A DNA stretch of 64,000 bases from Membranipora membranacea (Eukaryota; Bryozoa; Gymnolaemata; Cheilostomatida; Membraniporidae), in the NCBI GenBank assembly GCA_914767715.1, contig OU612074.1:6399501-6463500 (forward strand), written 5' to 3'. The position numbers and the translations under genes are program-made. Position 1 is the stretch's first letter, and each line of letters starts with the position of its first letter. Positions 11,875 to 25,858 of the stretch are shown here, piece by piece. Below the pieces are notes generated by a model. That model ran no database searches. It had not been told where the DNA came from and worked only from the letters and a program-made list of their open reading frames with translations.

Positions 11875-13679
11875 TATGAGTTTTACAATGTGAGCCAGAT
11901 AATTTCACGATTCCACAATGACACAAACTCTATTCTCTCGTAGTGAATAAACCAAAATGGTCTAGGGCCCCTAGCATAATCTTATCATCATTTTTAAATA
12001 TAACTGATAGCTTTCATATTGGAGAGTAATTTTTATTTTTCCTAGGCACTCGGAAACCATGAATTTGATGAAGGTCGTCCTCGACTCCAAAGCTTCATCA
12101 ACAACGTGACAGCACACTTTGATGTGGTGAGCTCAAGTATTGACAATTTCAATGAGCCCAGGCTTGTAGGGTACCACCCTTGGGCAATTAAAGATGTAGG
12201 AGGGAGAAAGATTGGAATCATAGGCTACACTACAACAGACATTACATTTCTCACATCACCTGGTAAGGCTTCAGATAGGTTCAGCCCTGTTTAAACTAAT
12301 TTTCCTGCTCCGAGTGGCAGCTACAACCGTTACAGCAATTCACAATGATTTGCAAAACTGATACATCCAAGTGTGGTGGGAGGCGGAAAACAAACTGAAG
12401 GCCTCTGTCTGGTGTTGCAGAAGCTTTATGTTTAAAGATGAGTGCCAGTTGCGATTGATGCTCTGCTTACCCAATGAGATAAAAAATTTTGAACAAGCAA
12501 TCAGAAAAATGTCCTTAACTGATGTAAGGAAGTTTCCGAATGTAAGCTCAGTTTTACTGCCAAGGCATGAGTTCACCAATGGTTGGATATATACTGTTGA
12601 ATTGTTCCATACTTCTCCCCCCCCCCACAAACTCGGATTTATATTTTCTATGCTGGATGCATCGGTCACTATTATGGCTACTCAAGGAAAAGATAGCAAG
12701 GGTGGGGGGAATTCATATCTCCCTCTTTATAAGTGTTTAGTGAGATCCTTTTATTACCATCGATTTCTCTTGGTCATGATTTCTTACTTCCATAGCTGTG
12801 CTGCGAACAGGCAGAGACAGCCAATGTAATCTGTCTTCAGTTCTTCCTTGTCCCAGTATGTATACATACCATGATATTAGCATTAATGGTTGGCTTAGTA
12901 TGCATGGGTAATTGAGTATGACTTGTGGTACCACTTCTCACAATAGCAGCTGTCATATTGCACCATTTCAGGAAGTACTGGTGCCCTTTTTTTCTATGAT
13001 GAAATAAACTCAGTACGTACAGCTGTCTCAGAGATACAGTCCAACGACTCCAGTGTGAATATCATCATCTCTCTCGGCCATTCTGGATTCAGTCTCGACA
13101 AACAGATCGCTAAGGAAGTCGATGGAGTTGACATTGTAGTCAGAGGTCACACTAATACTTTCCTGTACTCGGGTAAAAATAGAATCCTGTAAGAATACAA
13201 GAATATAAGAACAATACATGGTAAGTATGCAGACCGAGATATTAGGAGGTCTCCAAAGGCGGACTCTCAACCCAGAGTACCAACCTGCCTCCCACAGTTG
13301 TAGTTAAAAGCCCTAACAATAGCGTTAGTTCAGTAAAAAATACCGAATAACTGCATACAGGCAGTAATTGTAAAGCAAACACATATGTTTATGCACTGTT
13401 GAGGTAAGAAACATAGTTTCCCTCACAAAAAGAAGCTTGTAAACAAATTTCCGGTGAAGGAAGCTGAATAAAGGGAGGAACAAGAGAGATGGGGAAGGGA
13501 TTGAAAAAAAACTTAAAAACTAGGTGTCCCCCACCAAATAGGGAGACATGCAAGGTTGGTGAGAACACCAACCATTGCATTGAGGTTTGATTCACGCATA
13601 ATCCTGATAATTGAGTTAGCCAAGACATCAGCATTCAAAGTTTGTAGGCCGAGTTATGAGAACTTGTATAATGACGATA

Positions 13680-14810
13680 ACTTTCGGGCAAAGCTTTCTT
13701 ATTATTTATTACCTTGAGTAGTTTTACCTAAAGTTTGAGTGAATTTGTTACCCTCAATTATTTGTTGATTGACAGGGACATGTTGACTCAGAAAATCAAA
13801 TTAAAAAGAAAATAAGAAAACAAAAAGTCATTTGAGCATAATGTTATGCCATCATGATCTATATTATTCTGCACATATAATCAACATAACATCAAACCTC
13901 TGGAACTTAAATTTAACAATCTCATTTTCAAACAATCAAACAAAATTAAGTATTTAGGTGTGATTCTTGATAACAAATTAAATTTTATATCTCATACCAA
14001 TAAAATTGAACAAAAACTTTATCCAATAGTCATCAACTCTCGATGTAATAAAAAATTCCTGACACCTAAATTAGCTAAGCATTTGTACATTGGTCTTATA
14101 CGTTCTAATCTGGAATAAAGCTCTCCTGTTTTATTTACAACAAACGACTATGTCAAAAAAGAATTTTTGAAAATTGAGAATAGATGTTTGAAAATTATAG
14201 ACTAGATTATAGCTCTAAAGATAATACTCTAAAGACCTACAACATCCCGGTTTTAGCTTTGCGTTTCGAATATTTGTATCTGCTGACGTTTTATTAAATT
14301 GTGAATAGTTTAGTCCCAATAATTTATATTAATCTGCTCCCTGAGAAATTAACTAGTGAAACTCGGCTTGCTAAATGTTCAGGGATTAGACTATCCAAGG
14401 TAAATTTGAGATTGGCTTTGGCTAATATCGGTGCTCAGAAGTTTAACGAATTACCCAATCATATTAAGCTGAGTCAATCCCTTGCTTCATTCAAAAACGC
14501 CACTCGGAGCCGCGTCCTCAAACTTCTCAATTAATGAGTCAGTTCTTATCATTTCTTTTTAGTAGCCTAATGCTGCATTGCTCCAACTTTTCTTTGACTA
14601 GCTATTGTGTATTAACTTGTGTAATGTTTTACTGCTAATTAATGCCTGTGAATACTTTGTAATTTTACCTGTCATTGTTCTTGATTTATAGTTATATGCC
14701 TTTTTAATTCTACACCATATTTTTTATCAATTTTTCTGTTTTCTGAGTACAAGTCCTAAGGACTTATTCTTCTCCAGAATAAACATGGAATATATATGTA
14801 TATATATGAG
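13680..14810 (+). mobile_element. LINE reverse transcriptase remnant, unit 2
   Basis: This copy is homologous to 202-1330. The C-terminal reading piece survives at 14301-14534 (ends FKNATRSRVLKLLN), with several stops and frameshifts upstream. It arose by unit duplication, not by an independent insertion. Confidence 0.75.
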
Positions 14811-15897
14811 TTGTTGCAAAATACTCAATATAAAAATCAGCTCAACTTTAATATTAATTGTGAAAGTGGTGTTGCGAGATGACAATACCAGTTCGATGTC
14901 TATAATATCCTCTCCCTAATACATAGACAACAGCCTAAGACAATGGATGAATGCTGTGTGTATTCACTGAATAGTCAGTTTGTCAGTCTTAACTGGGCCT
15001 CAGCTAGAAGTTTAAACATCGGAAATTTAATCTTCTAAATTGCTACAAAAATGTAGTTTTTTTGCAATAACTCTTCGCAAAGAAGGCGGAATCTATTTTA
15101 GTGAAATTGGATACCCAGCATCAACAGGGCGTTTAAGCCTGTGAGTTAATACGTCAAAGTTTGACCACATATAATTTTGTCGAAGGACAGAAATTAAAAA
15201 ATGCTTCAAAAAGTAGTGTTTTCTTAGACTTTGGTGTCATATGTATGATATAACAGAATTTAACTAAGAGTGTTATATTTGCAGGTTTAGAGGAAGCTAG
15301 TTGAATTTTTGAAGAGTTGAAGGCAAATTACGTTCAAAGTAGATGGAAATAACAAGGAAAGTGGGGGAGAAGTATGAATCACTGAGATCTTATTAATGGA
15401 GTACTGGACCACCGGACAGTAAGCGGCGAGCATGTATTGTCGGGCAATCTGAAAAGTCTGATCGTGCCTTAAAATAAATAATTTTTTCTTAAAGACATAC
15501 AGATGATCCTGCTTACTTTTGCTACTGCAGATTATTGTTTGAGAGCTATGCTTCTGTCACAATCAATCAATTACTAGTTTACTTCTGATATACCATTCAA
15601 GTTCTACTATCAGACAGTGGCAGTGTGATTTGAATTATTGACTGTTTCTAAAATGTGATAATTTAAAATCAGCAGCAGCAATGAATGGGGATAAATTGTT
15701 CATAAATTAGGAAGTGTTGGACAGGTTGAGACTAGGTTTTTCTGTCATTCTCCTGCGGTTGCTGACTTCTACAAAACAAAGATATAAATCAGGATATGAT
15801 TGGTGCATCAAGAAGATATAACCGATGTTATAAATGAAGATAACAAAAATATGAAAGGTCTGTGAGTTTAAGCTCAGAAAAAGTTATGAATGTAGGG

Positions 15898-16155
15898 TCA
15901 GTGAGTGAGTGAGTGAGTGAAATAGTGTCTTGTAAGTTGCACAGAATTTCAGTCATCAGTAGGCTAACCGACCAAGATGAGTAAAGTTAAGTCAGAAGGA
16001 GGCCACTGGTGAGTTGCTTGACTGAAATACCCTGAAGAGGATATATGGATTTCAGAAGCCATACTTACTGTGGTAGATTATCAGCTTGAGATGACTATGT
16101 CAGTGGTTGAGGCCGTAGATTTATACTCCACTCTCCATTGAGACTCTCTTATATA
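15898..16155 (-). promoter_or_regulatory. Orphan promoter of deleted gene B2
   Basis: The TATATAAG box (16155-16148) and first-exon donor (near 16067) of a type B gene are intact. Both coding exons are missing. The deletion joins sequence matching 2255 to sequence matching 2826 at a GTGA microsatellite (15898-15921). Confidence 0.7.
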
Positions 16156-16159
16156 CTGG

Positions 16160-19100
16160 TAAAAAACTGGAAGTAACTAATAGTTATATATTATTATAAC
16201 AGCTGATGCCATGTGAAACAAAATTGAAGGCATTGTAGGACTAACTAATTCACTTTTATAGTGGTAAGTATGATTTTTCTTCTGCCAAAAACAATTTTAA
16301 ATTGACATATATCAAAATCATTGAAATTCCCTAGCCAATTTTCACATACTGACTAACAACGATAAATGCCACTAATAATGCCACTAATAATTTAGCCACT
16401 AACCAATGTTTGGAGAAATGTGCCAAGTATTATTATTACACTATTGCTTTAACACTGTATCTATTATAATGCAATCATAATAGTATTTTTATATCAATTG
16501 TAATTATTTTGATGATGTTATTATTATTACAATTTAATTACACTCAGAAATTAATAATAAAACATTGTCTCTTTATAATAATTGATAATTGTGATGATTT
16601 GTTGTTGCTTGAAGCTTTCTCATATTCGAGACATTGTGCAAGGCTCTCTGAAAAGAGGACATTTATAATGATCACTTTATTTGTAGTTCTTCTTTCAATT
16701 TGAAGATGCCGGCAGAAATCCTGTTCTATAATTCAGCACAGATTGAAACTGATTATCATTTTGGAAATGAGAGAATGCTGACACCCAATTTCCTAAAAAT
16801 GTAATAAACAAATGAAAGAGTGCTAATTTTGTTGAGGATGGCATTGCAATTGCCGAAAGTAAATATATGAGGTGGTGCTGAGTTATAGGACATGATTTCT
16901 GCTGCCATTTATGAATTGAAATAAGAGTAATGGTTAAGGGCAATAAAAAACAATAGAAATAAAATATTCATTTTAAACCTCCTATTCTCATCAAAGTTAT
17001 TACCATTGATATAATAATATTATTAAAATGATGATGTGATAATTATTACACTTTTATCACAATAAAAATAACATCATCATCCTTATTTATTTTCCTTATT
17101 TCAATTAATAAATGCCAGCAGAAATCTTGTTCTGAAATTCAGTTCCAATTGAAACTGACTAGCATTATGGAAATAAGAAGATCTTGACACTCTATTTCAC
17201 CAAATCATCATTAATTGAAAGAGTGAATTATTTTGTTGAGGATGACACATTGCGAATCCTGAAAGTAAATATATGAAGGTTTATTAAGAAGGAGCTAATG
17301 GTATGTTTAAGGTCAACAGTCAAAACAATAAGGATTACATTGGGCTCTTTTGTGGAAGTGATAAGGAAATCCTTCTATTGTTGGTGAGTTCTAAGTACGC
17401 AGTGTATTTTGATTGCCCCACAGATATTAGCATCAGTTACGAAAACACACAAACTATATAGAATATATATTCACTTCGTGAAATTTGTTAACAGTGTGAA
17501 TATTTATTTGAATGTATCAATGAAGATAGAACACTGCGGTACGAGGCTCTGCCAAAAAGTCTTTGATCTCACATTTTTCATTGTGTATTAACATAATAAT
17601 ATAGGGGAGTTCTTCAAAAGGGTTCAGAAGGAACCTAGCTATGTCCCTAGTACAGGTGACAAGATGTGTAGGACACAATATGCTCTGTTGTTACCGCCTG
17701 TATAAAATGTCAGTTTAGTCCAACCTACCTACCAAGTTATAATTACCCCCTCCACTTGTTGATGTATAGGATAATAACCCACATCATCTGTATCTGTGTA
17801 TTTGTTGACGTTTTTGCAACTAGCTGAGTGTGGGAGGTAACACTACCTCTGATGGAACCTGAGGTTGTGTAGCAGGTGAACATGTAATGGTCAGCAATAT
17901 CTCTAAACAAGCAAAGTCAATGCCAATGCCTATGATTCTGTACCACCAAACATGATGTAGTCTTGAACTCTCACACTTCTTGGTGCCTGGCAAGGTTAGG
18001 TTAAGGTAAACTGCGATTATGAATAGTTCAAATAGTGATTCACTACTCAGAACTTTCCCACAAAATGGCAAAAGCTAGCAGTAGGCATTCATACCCGGGT
18101 GAGCTATATCACCCTATTCGTTATCATTATGTCGATAGTTTTACAGAGATCACAAAAAATGAAGGCCTTTGTGGATGATATAAAAATGTTTTCAAAACCT
18201 GGAACGCTGGAATCTGACTAAGAATTCAAAATGTGCTGAGAGCCTGGCCAAGGACACACTTTGAAATGTCTTTCAAATGGATGCATGTATAAGCATAATC
18301 GAGTCCTGAAAGTGCTGTGAAAAAAAGGGTTCGATGACCGGTGTAGAACGGCAGGTGATATGCGTCCTCACAGAGCAGCTCAGATATAAGATGCTGAATT
18401 TTAGTGGACTATGGCGTGAGGGGCGGGTGCTATGACAACAGCAACTTCGTGCCAATGATTTGAGGTATAATAAACCATGCTGCACTGCATTGGCTTAGAG
18501 TACAAGCATGAAAGTGAAGGGGTGATAATCCATGCAGTGAAACAATGAAACTTAGGAACACTCTCTTGATCGGCAACAGCGTACACACACCGAATATATC
18601 AACATAGCAAATATGACGATACGCACTGAGAGCTGGAAGTGGTGGATTGCGATGCTCATCAACACAGAGGGGTGGATTCATGCTGCTGGGGACGGCCATG
18701 AAGAGATTTGACCTGAGAGGAGCTTGAATCATCTTTTCCAGTTGAAATCCTGTATATTGTGCAATGAATGCTAGCTAACTGTATGATGCATCCGATAAAA
18801 CAATTCATCTGTTCTAAGTAATAATGTGCCTCTCTGTATCACAATAATTATAATTTTAACAATCGCAGCTACAATCCAGCTTGTTTTGTTCTAGTAACAA
18901 TGGATATTGATGGTAATGAATAGACACTTTGTAAATTAACGCGCCATTGACTAATGCCAATCCTGGAAGATGAAATTCTGCTGCTGATTGCAGATGTTTA
19001 AAAGTTCCGCACTAAATCTTCCGCTGAATTAGGATTGCCATACATTGTTCATCGAGAAACATCTTCTTTAGACCCATTTTTGTTAAATATATTCTAGACA

Positions 19101-19960
19101 TCTTTGTTCAAAATATCTTTTCCGATCATGCATTTATTTTTGTAGGTCAGTCTGTGGAAAGTGGGTAGGGACTTAGTATTTGTAGGCTGTTTGATATATG
19201 TGTTTAATAATTGTATTCAATAGAAAACAAATCATGCTTACCAAAATGGCCATCGGTTGGTGGATTAAACTGAATGGTGGTTGTCTCAAGTTCACAGATA
19301 ATTATTCGTATCGATATTGAAATTAAAAGCATACAAAAATCAGGTGCTGAAAAGGTGAAAACTGTGTACCTCAATTTGCCGTCATTAAATTAATGATATT
19401 TCTCAAATCAATTATCACAAATGTTAAACCCTATTAATTTCGTTTACTAACAGAATTTACCACAAACGCAAGAAAAATATCACAATCATTATTATCTAAA
19501 CAAACTAACCCTACATAAAATGACTCCCTTGGTTTATTTGAGAAACACCTGTGCCCAGTAAAATAGAATATTAATTATAAACACCAAATAGAGCGGTGGA
19601 GCATAAGTACTTTAGTGAAACTGTATGAAACAACACGTCGAGCTCCTATGGGCAACTGATTTATCCACACAAACACAGCAAGACAGTGCAGCTAATTGGG
19701 CATGAAAGCATACATAGCCTGACACAACTCAGGCCACACAATGACAATACAATTAGCGAACACTCCCAGTGAGTGGTGGGGGCCACAATGCAGCGCACCA
19801 CAGCTACATTTACCACTGTGATGGCCAATTAGTGTATCATACTTAGAAAAGTGGAAGCAGATTCATCAATTTTATCTTCCATTTTTATAATATCATTATA
19901 ACTGTTATAACAATACATAAATATTGGTAACTTCCAGCTGTTTAAACTTGCCTCTTTTCT
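16160..19960. other. Intergenic region of unit 2 with two extra segments
   Basis: This is homologous to 3060-5370, plus about 920 bp at 18143-19064 and about 420 bp at 19173-19590 that unit 1 lacks. The second segment has weak TATTTG/CAAATA inverted ends. I see no gene. Small reading frames here match nothing I recognise. Confidence 0.45.
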
Positions 19961-20385
19961 TCAGTATTTAAGAGAGTCTCAATGAAATGAAAGAGCATAA
20001 ACCGACAACCTCGACCACTGACACAGTGTTCTAAAGCTGATTAACTACAAAAGTAAGTATTGTTCTATTCAAAAGATCAACATCATATGATTGTACAAAA
20101 ATTTTCTGAGACTAAGCTATAAAATAACACGAAATCCATATGCCTTTCTCACATGTTTGATGCCGGGTGGTTGATTTATGCAACTCACCAGTGGCCTCTT
20201 GTATGCGTTAACTTGATCCTGTAAACTTATTTTACTTATTGCAATGAGCGAGCTGACTGATGACTGACATTGTGCAAGGAACGAAGAATTTAATGTGATC
20301 TTGCCTACTGTATCCTATCTTTCACTTAATAGAATCTGTTTTTATATTTAACTACTTAACGTTCTTCTCGTTTAGATAAAACAAC

Positions 20386-21073
20386 ATGTTTTTGCGCTGA
20401 TTTCTCTTGTTCTGGCTGCACTTGGTGAGTATCACATATCAGGCTCAAAAAATGTTTTATGATTCAGCTCACCATTATATTGGAACCATAATTAAAAGCA
20501 ATATGAGCAGAGTTTAATTGTTTCAGGATAATAATTTGTCCAGCATTTGGGCTGCATATTTGATACATTTTGTTCTCCATAGCTTCTGTACAACGGCACA
20601 TACTACTCTTGCATTCATTCCACTGCTAGGCTTACCCCTTATAATAAATAAACCATGCATAAAATCTCTGTTAGCATTTTATGTGCATGCTGACACGAAG
20701 ACCAAACTACCGAGTCACATTGTTCACCTGTTTATGCCTCTGTGCAGTACAATACCTAAAATAATTATATCAAACACGAAAAGGGGAGGGAGACAATCTC
20801 ATACATGGTTCCTCACTTTTTCTTCAATATTGCGTTTGAAAAGAATCTTGTCTTAATGTCCTGCTCAATATAATACAGTTACATTCTTCATGTTCTGATT
20901 ATTATTATTATCATGATTATGTTATTGAAATTATCTTTGCAGCTGTTGTGCAGATTGAGTGTGGGCTGGCTGGTTCAGCATTGAAGGCTGTTGGCAAATC
21001 TGCCGCTGCCACTGTAGCAGCTTCAGCAGTGATAACAGGAGCAGGGAAAGTTCTTGACAAAATTAAAGGCTAA
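20386..21073 (+). pseudogene. Type A peptide gene, copy 2, frameshifted signal exon
   Basis: The promoter (TATTTAAG at 19965-19972), first-exon donor (GTAAGT at 20053) and mature exon (20943-21073) are intact. The mature exon encodes a type A peptide starting VVQIECGLAG and ending KVLDKIKG. The signal exon (20386-20424) is 39 instead of 43 nt. Four bases right after the ATG are gone, so the frame stops at codon 5. Without another start the product cannot be secreted or made. It could also be an assembly error, because everything else looks constrained. Confidence 0.75.
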
Positions 21074-23711
21074 CATGCTTCTTCTTGCCCATAAAATCGC
21101 ATTAACAAGGTTAGATTCAACATGGCCACTATATTACATTTTCCTCAACTGATCTTAGCTTGTACAAAAGATTACTCACTCAAGCTACATTTATCATTTT
21201 TTATCTTCATCACTCAAACTTATATTTTTATAGAAGTAGAAGCCGGATAAGTCAGCAACAACAGAAAAATGATACAGAAGCCTGTGAAAGAATTCAATTA
21301 TTATCAGTTCAGAAACTTTTAATAAAATGATTGACTCTGAAACCGACTTATGAAGTAGCTACAATTTTCTCAAATAATACTCTGTCATCATGGCTGTAAA
21401 TCTCGCATTATCAAGTACCACTGCGATGCCTTTATAGCGAATTATGCTAATTCCTTTATCTCATCATTTCACAGGCTTTATCATTCCTTTTAATAAAATA
21501 ACTGAAACCAGACATCTTTATTGCAAGCCCAGGAAATGGCATAATAGTCGCCCCTTCATTCTGAGATCTCCAAATTATTTGGTTAGTTATTGAGGCAAAG
21601 AAAAAATAATATTTCTACTAGGTGGCCTATGAAAACAAGCTTTAACACTTTCTTGTAACATGAATTTTGACCATGCGATACCCGATTTTGAAATATATAA
21701 TGCCAGGCAGCAAGCAGTTCAACTAAAATCTACTATCCATTGAGTCATAATTTTTTGCCTTCTCTTTTGCATGTGCAAACATTAAACAATGCTTCAAAAA
21801 CGTTATCCAACCAAATGATATATCGGTTAAAACAAGAGAGTTTGAATTTGGCAAGGAGAGTTGTCAGCATCATGCCAGATTTTTATTTCTTCATTTTATC
21901 TCTTACCCATTTGAACGTATCATATTACCATACAGCAGGCTCACAAGCCCATCACAGCGCACCATCATTCATTCAGAATCAAATAACTATGCCTATGTGA
22001 ATGAAATAAGAAATTGAGTTTCAAGGTCCAAATAATCTAATCCTGAAGTTCCAAAAAGATATGGCATCATGGTTTTAACTAACCTGAGGATCGGACTTAT
22101 TGAGTAATAATCAAACCCCTGAGACAGTCACTGTGTGTCAGAAAGTTTTTGCAAAATGTGGTCGCAATACGCTCAAAGACTGATTAGCTCGCACTGCGGC
22201 AAGCTAACACGGCTGAACGGTTGACATTTAAGACTGTGGGTGGGGGAGGTGTTCAATGCAAAATCTCTGACCTTGGAAGAAGTTCTTGAACATCCAACTC
22301 AAATTCAGCCATGCTACAAGATACAATATTCTAGGGTGAACAAGGAGTTGACAACTTCATTGGCAAGAGTGTGATTAATGAACTCATTTGTAACAGCAGT
22401 GTCAAAGGGAGCACTTCAGGTCTGCATTTACACCCTGCTAATTTTGGTTTTGAATTAAAGAAAAGTTAAAACAATGTGATGAATGCCTTAGTTTGTATTC
22501 AAGTTTATCCCCTCATCTTGCATTAAAATCAAACCAAAATCTATGAATTGGATGATTATGATTTGTGATGCATAATAAATGGTGGCTACAGTTTAGTTAA
22601 GCTAGCTAAGGGTAGACTCAATATTAGCTAACACTATATTTTGGTTAGCTGTTCTGTTTAACATTTGAACACCTACTAAATGCTTGAAAGTTCTTGTTCC
22701 CATTTGCAGAGGGCTCATTTGTTAAAGGAGAATAGCTCAAGTCCTAACCACCTCGCCACCTTAAGTGGGGCAGCCAAATCAACAAGATTGAAGCGTATTG
22801 ACTAAGATTAAAAAACCGCTGCCAACGGGTGTTTAGTGCCAGTTTCGTTTTTGGCTGCTTGCTGCACAAACAGTTTAGGAAGTATTTTATGTCTTACACC
22901 TAGGATATACTTTAATTTTCTAGGATGTATATCAATCTCCGTCCTTTGCTAGGGGCAGCCTTATAGTTTTTCGAGGTTTTTTAATGCCAATTTCTATAAA
23001 CATGTTCTCGAAACCGCAATCACTGCTGCTTCTTCACTGGGTCAACAAATTGTTCCTATTGATGATCATAAACATGTGTTTCATTATTTTGAGTTAATTT
23101 GCTTTCGAGACAAGTGTAGATACACAATTAATAGACTCAAACAGTAGACTGCTCCCATGTGATTTTTTCTGCAGCACAAGGGTACAACACATTACATACA
23201 AAATATTGGTCTGTAACAAAAATGTATTGACGATTATATGAGTTGTCCTAATTATGATCAACTAATGATCCTACAACCAACTCGATCCTCGTTCATAGAA
23301 AAGATTCTCACTTTGCTCAGTAGCGAGTTGAAAGGTTCCTGTTCCCAAGTGTCAGGTTGGACCATTGTCCTTTCATGTCAAAGAGGACTGTCATGGACCC
23401 AATGAAAAAAGAATTAGTGATCATCTTTGGTTTCAAAATCCTGTTTTTGTATCCCAATTGTTTGCAGGTCTCCAATGTTTCCAAAGCAATGGCATTTCAT
23501 ATTACCTCACTATTTTGCCTACTTACCTTGGAGTAATACCTGTTTATTGACCATTTGGAATTATAGATCGAGACGAAAGCAACCCAGGTTACATGAACAA
23601 TACCAAGTTAATTTTCATTTGCGGCTAAACCAGTAATTTTCTCTAATCAAGGACACAGAACATCTTATATCAGGTTCACTTACTAGAAAGACAATTGGGA
23701 GAAAACCCAAA
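21074..23711. other. Non-coding spacer, A2 to NT5E pseudogene 2
   Basis: This is homologous to 6480-9166, including the small repeat at 22816-22960. I see no gene. Confidence 0.5.
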
Positions 23712-25858
23712 ATGACACAACTGCAGCTTCTCTCTGTCATGCCCCTCATGATGGTGGTTATGTCATTTGATTTAACTATTCTACACACTATCGATTTCCA
23801 TTCTAGACCGGATGAAGCCTATAAGTATGGAGGGGTCTGCTCAGCTCAAAGCTCTGTAGACAGAAATTGTGTCGGTTTTAAGTTTTGAGACCCTGATTCA
23901 TTGGCCTCGAGCTGACATGTTTCAAATTTTTTTACAAGCACTTGCCTATCTCCTTTTAATTCACTGTGGCCTGCTTGTGATAACTTCGATCACCGCCATT
24001 GACAAGGAGGGTATGAGAGTGCTTTTCTTCCTATATTATACAATTACTTCTCTCAAGGGCCAATTATATGCCGCTGAATCTGCCTGACAAATTGTTCAGT
24101 TCGAAGGAATATACATACCCATATACTCCTTCAAAACCTTAAGCTTTAAAATTTAAGTTGAAACAGGTGTCCTGATATAGCAGGTGGCATTTGATCCTGA
24201 GCCAGAATTATAAAATTTGGTGAATTAGGTGAGAAAAAGAGAATTTATTCGGTATTGATAATTGATTTGACTGTTTGAAGGTTCGTTTTGTTTATCTTTA
24301 AGTTTTCTAACTGGTAACCTCTGCAAAAGTACCTTGGACTACTTCACTTTCAAAACTGAAGCACTAGCTTGCAATAACTCACATTGCCTGAAATGCCTTA
24401 GAGACATTATGCAGACTCTACCCAGCTAGTGAGGGCAGAATATGAATGTTTTATTGTGGCAGGACGCAGAGCTCTAGGCCTACAGTATTTCTGTCTGTCA
24501 GATCCAAATCTGTAATCATAGGTTACCCTCAGTCCTTGAATATACCAATCATACCCTGCCAGTGACTGTGCAAACGAAAATGCCTATTGTTGTATGGTTG
24601 AGTGTTGAAAAGTACAGTAATGCCATGAACCTCACTTACTTGTTCCAATCAGTGATGATTCAACACTCGTTCTACTCTATTGCACAAATTGGAATTGTTC
24701 GGGCTATTGAAACTCACGTAGTGGGTTCTGTACACACAATGAAATCACCAAAAAAATCATTTTTAATGTTTATTCACTGATATGATTTATTTTAGGTCGA
24801 CAAATTTGAAGGAGGTTCGAGCCAGTAAACCAAACAATCTGTTTCTGGATGGGGGCAATTAGTTTCAGGGAACATTCTGGTCCTTTGTGTACAAGCGGCA
24901 GCACAGTTCATTAAGAAACACGCTTACGATGGTATAGTGAGTTTATTCTCACTTAACTGTTTAAGGTCATCCCTCGCCAAACTTTTTTTTTGGGGTTTCT
25001 CAATCCACATGATCAAAGAAGTCTAAACCCGAAATTTGGCGACATTACGCCATGACATGACGTCATGACGTGTCACTGACTTTCAGCAACATGTCAAAAC
25101 CTATTGTCACTAACGCCCATATTGAAAGAGATTGCAAGTTTTTGGAGAAAAAAATGCAGTTAATACATAAAGACTACCCTTATATCATCCAGCCATAACA
25201 ACAATAATGTTCAATGCTTGATTTGACTTGAAAAAAAATTGGCATTCAAATTCACATACTGATAGCTAAACCATAAGTGTTGACAATGCAATAAAGAAAG
25301 TGAGCTGTGTCAATTGCTGACAAGATGGAGAAATGTGATTACCCTAGTGCCCTCACTAGCCCACTGCTGACCGTTATTGATGAAAAAAAATTGATGTGCC
25401 AGTTGGAAATTTTGAATTATCTTACTCCTAAACTAGTTAAATTCTTAACTAAAATGTCCCTTTGCTGTACAAAACGAGAAGTATAAATATATGAAAACAG
25501 TACCGAGACCGCAATATTTTTCCTGCCAGGGGCATCCTCTAAAGCCTTGGTGAGGGCACTACGCATTTATTTTGAACCAAATAAAATTTTCGCGTTGGGG
25601 AAGGGGTATAATAAGAATGCCCATCATGCAGTTTTCCAGAGGCAGGCTGTAAACTCAATATTCTTTTTGCCCTTGTTTTCAATGATGAAATAAACTCAGT
25701 ACGTACAGCTGTCTCAGAGATACAGTCCAACGACTCCAGTGTGAATATCATCATCGCTCTCGGCCATTCTGGATTCAGTCTCGACAAACAGATCGCTAAG
25801 GAAGTCGATGGAGTAGACACTGTAGTCGGAGGTCACACTGATACTTTCCTGTACTCTG
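23712..25858 (+). pseudogene. NT5E: 5'-nucleotidase pseudogene, exons 1, 2 and 4, unit 2
   Basis: Exon 1 spans 23712-23874 (MTQLQLLSVM start; 3' end lost as in unit 1). Exon 2 spans 24796-24936, with GDQ changed to an Asn and a TAG stop, plus the shared frameshift after VYK. Exon 3 is deleted. Exon 4 runs from about 25671 to 25858 (IIALGHSGF and GGHTDTFLYSG). The junction at 25670 joins TTTTTGCC sequences, so short homology may have guided the deletion. Clearly non-functional. Confidence 0.88.
24953..25670. mobile_element. Truncated copy of the inverted-repeat transposon, unit 2
   Basis: This matches 10794-11510 from its left end (TTTAAGGTCATCCCTCGCC). The right part was lost in the deletion that also removed NT5E exon 3. 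Confidence 0.75.

Larger units (their letters stand above)
9167..13172 (+). pseudogene. NT5E: 5'-nucleotidase (NT5E/CD73-like) pseudogene, exons 1-4, unit 1
   Basis: Exon 1 (9167-9329) gives MTHMQLLSVM, then SFDLTILHTNDFHS and YKYGGVCSA; its 3' end with the donor is lost. Exon 2 (10629-10769) gives LDGGDQFQGT. Exon 3 (12046-12262) gives ALGNHEFDEG and IGIIGYTTTDI. Exon 4 (12972-13172) gives IISLGHSGF and RGHTNTFLYSG. These are the metal-binding and catalytic motifs of the metallophosphatase domain of ecto-5'-nucleotidase (AMP to adenosine). Exon 2 is frameshifted after WFFVYK by loss of one base in a G run, giving an early stop. The C-terminal substrate-binding domain is absent. Intron 2 holds a transposon and intron 1 a SINE. 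Confidence 0.9.
202..13679. repeat. Tandem unit 1 (about 13.5 kb)
   Basis: The boundaries were placed by comparing the four occurrences of the junction motif ending in GACGATA. In three of them it is followed by ACTTTCGGG, the start of the LINE piece. In the fourth (42277) it is followed by unrelated NT5E intron sequence. Contents in order: LINE remnant, peptide gene B1 (minus), peptide gene A1 (plus), and broken NT5E exons 1-4 carrying a SINE and an inverted-repeat transposon in their introns. Similarity to the other units is continuous through introns and flanks. Confidence 0.85.

Noticed and set aside
12371-12829. 152-residue reading frame in NT5E intron 3
   Set aside because: It lies within the intron, is not open in unit 3, and resembles no protein.
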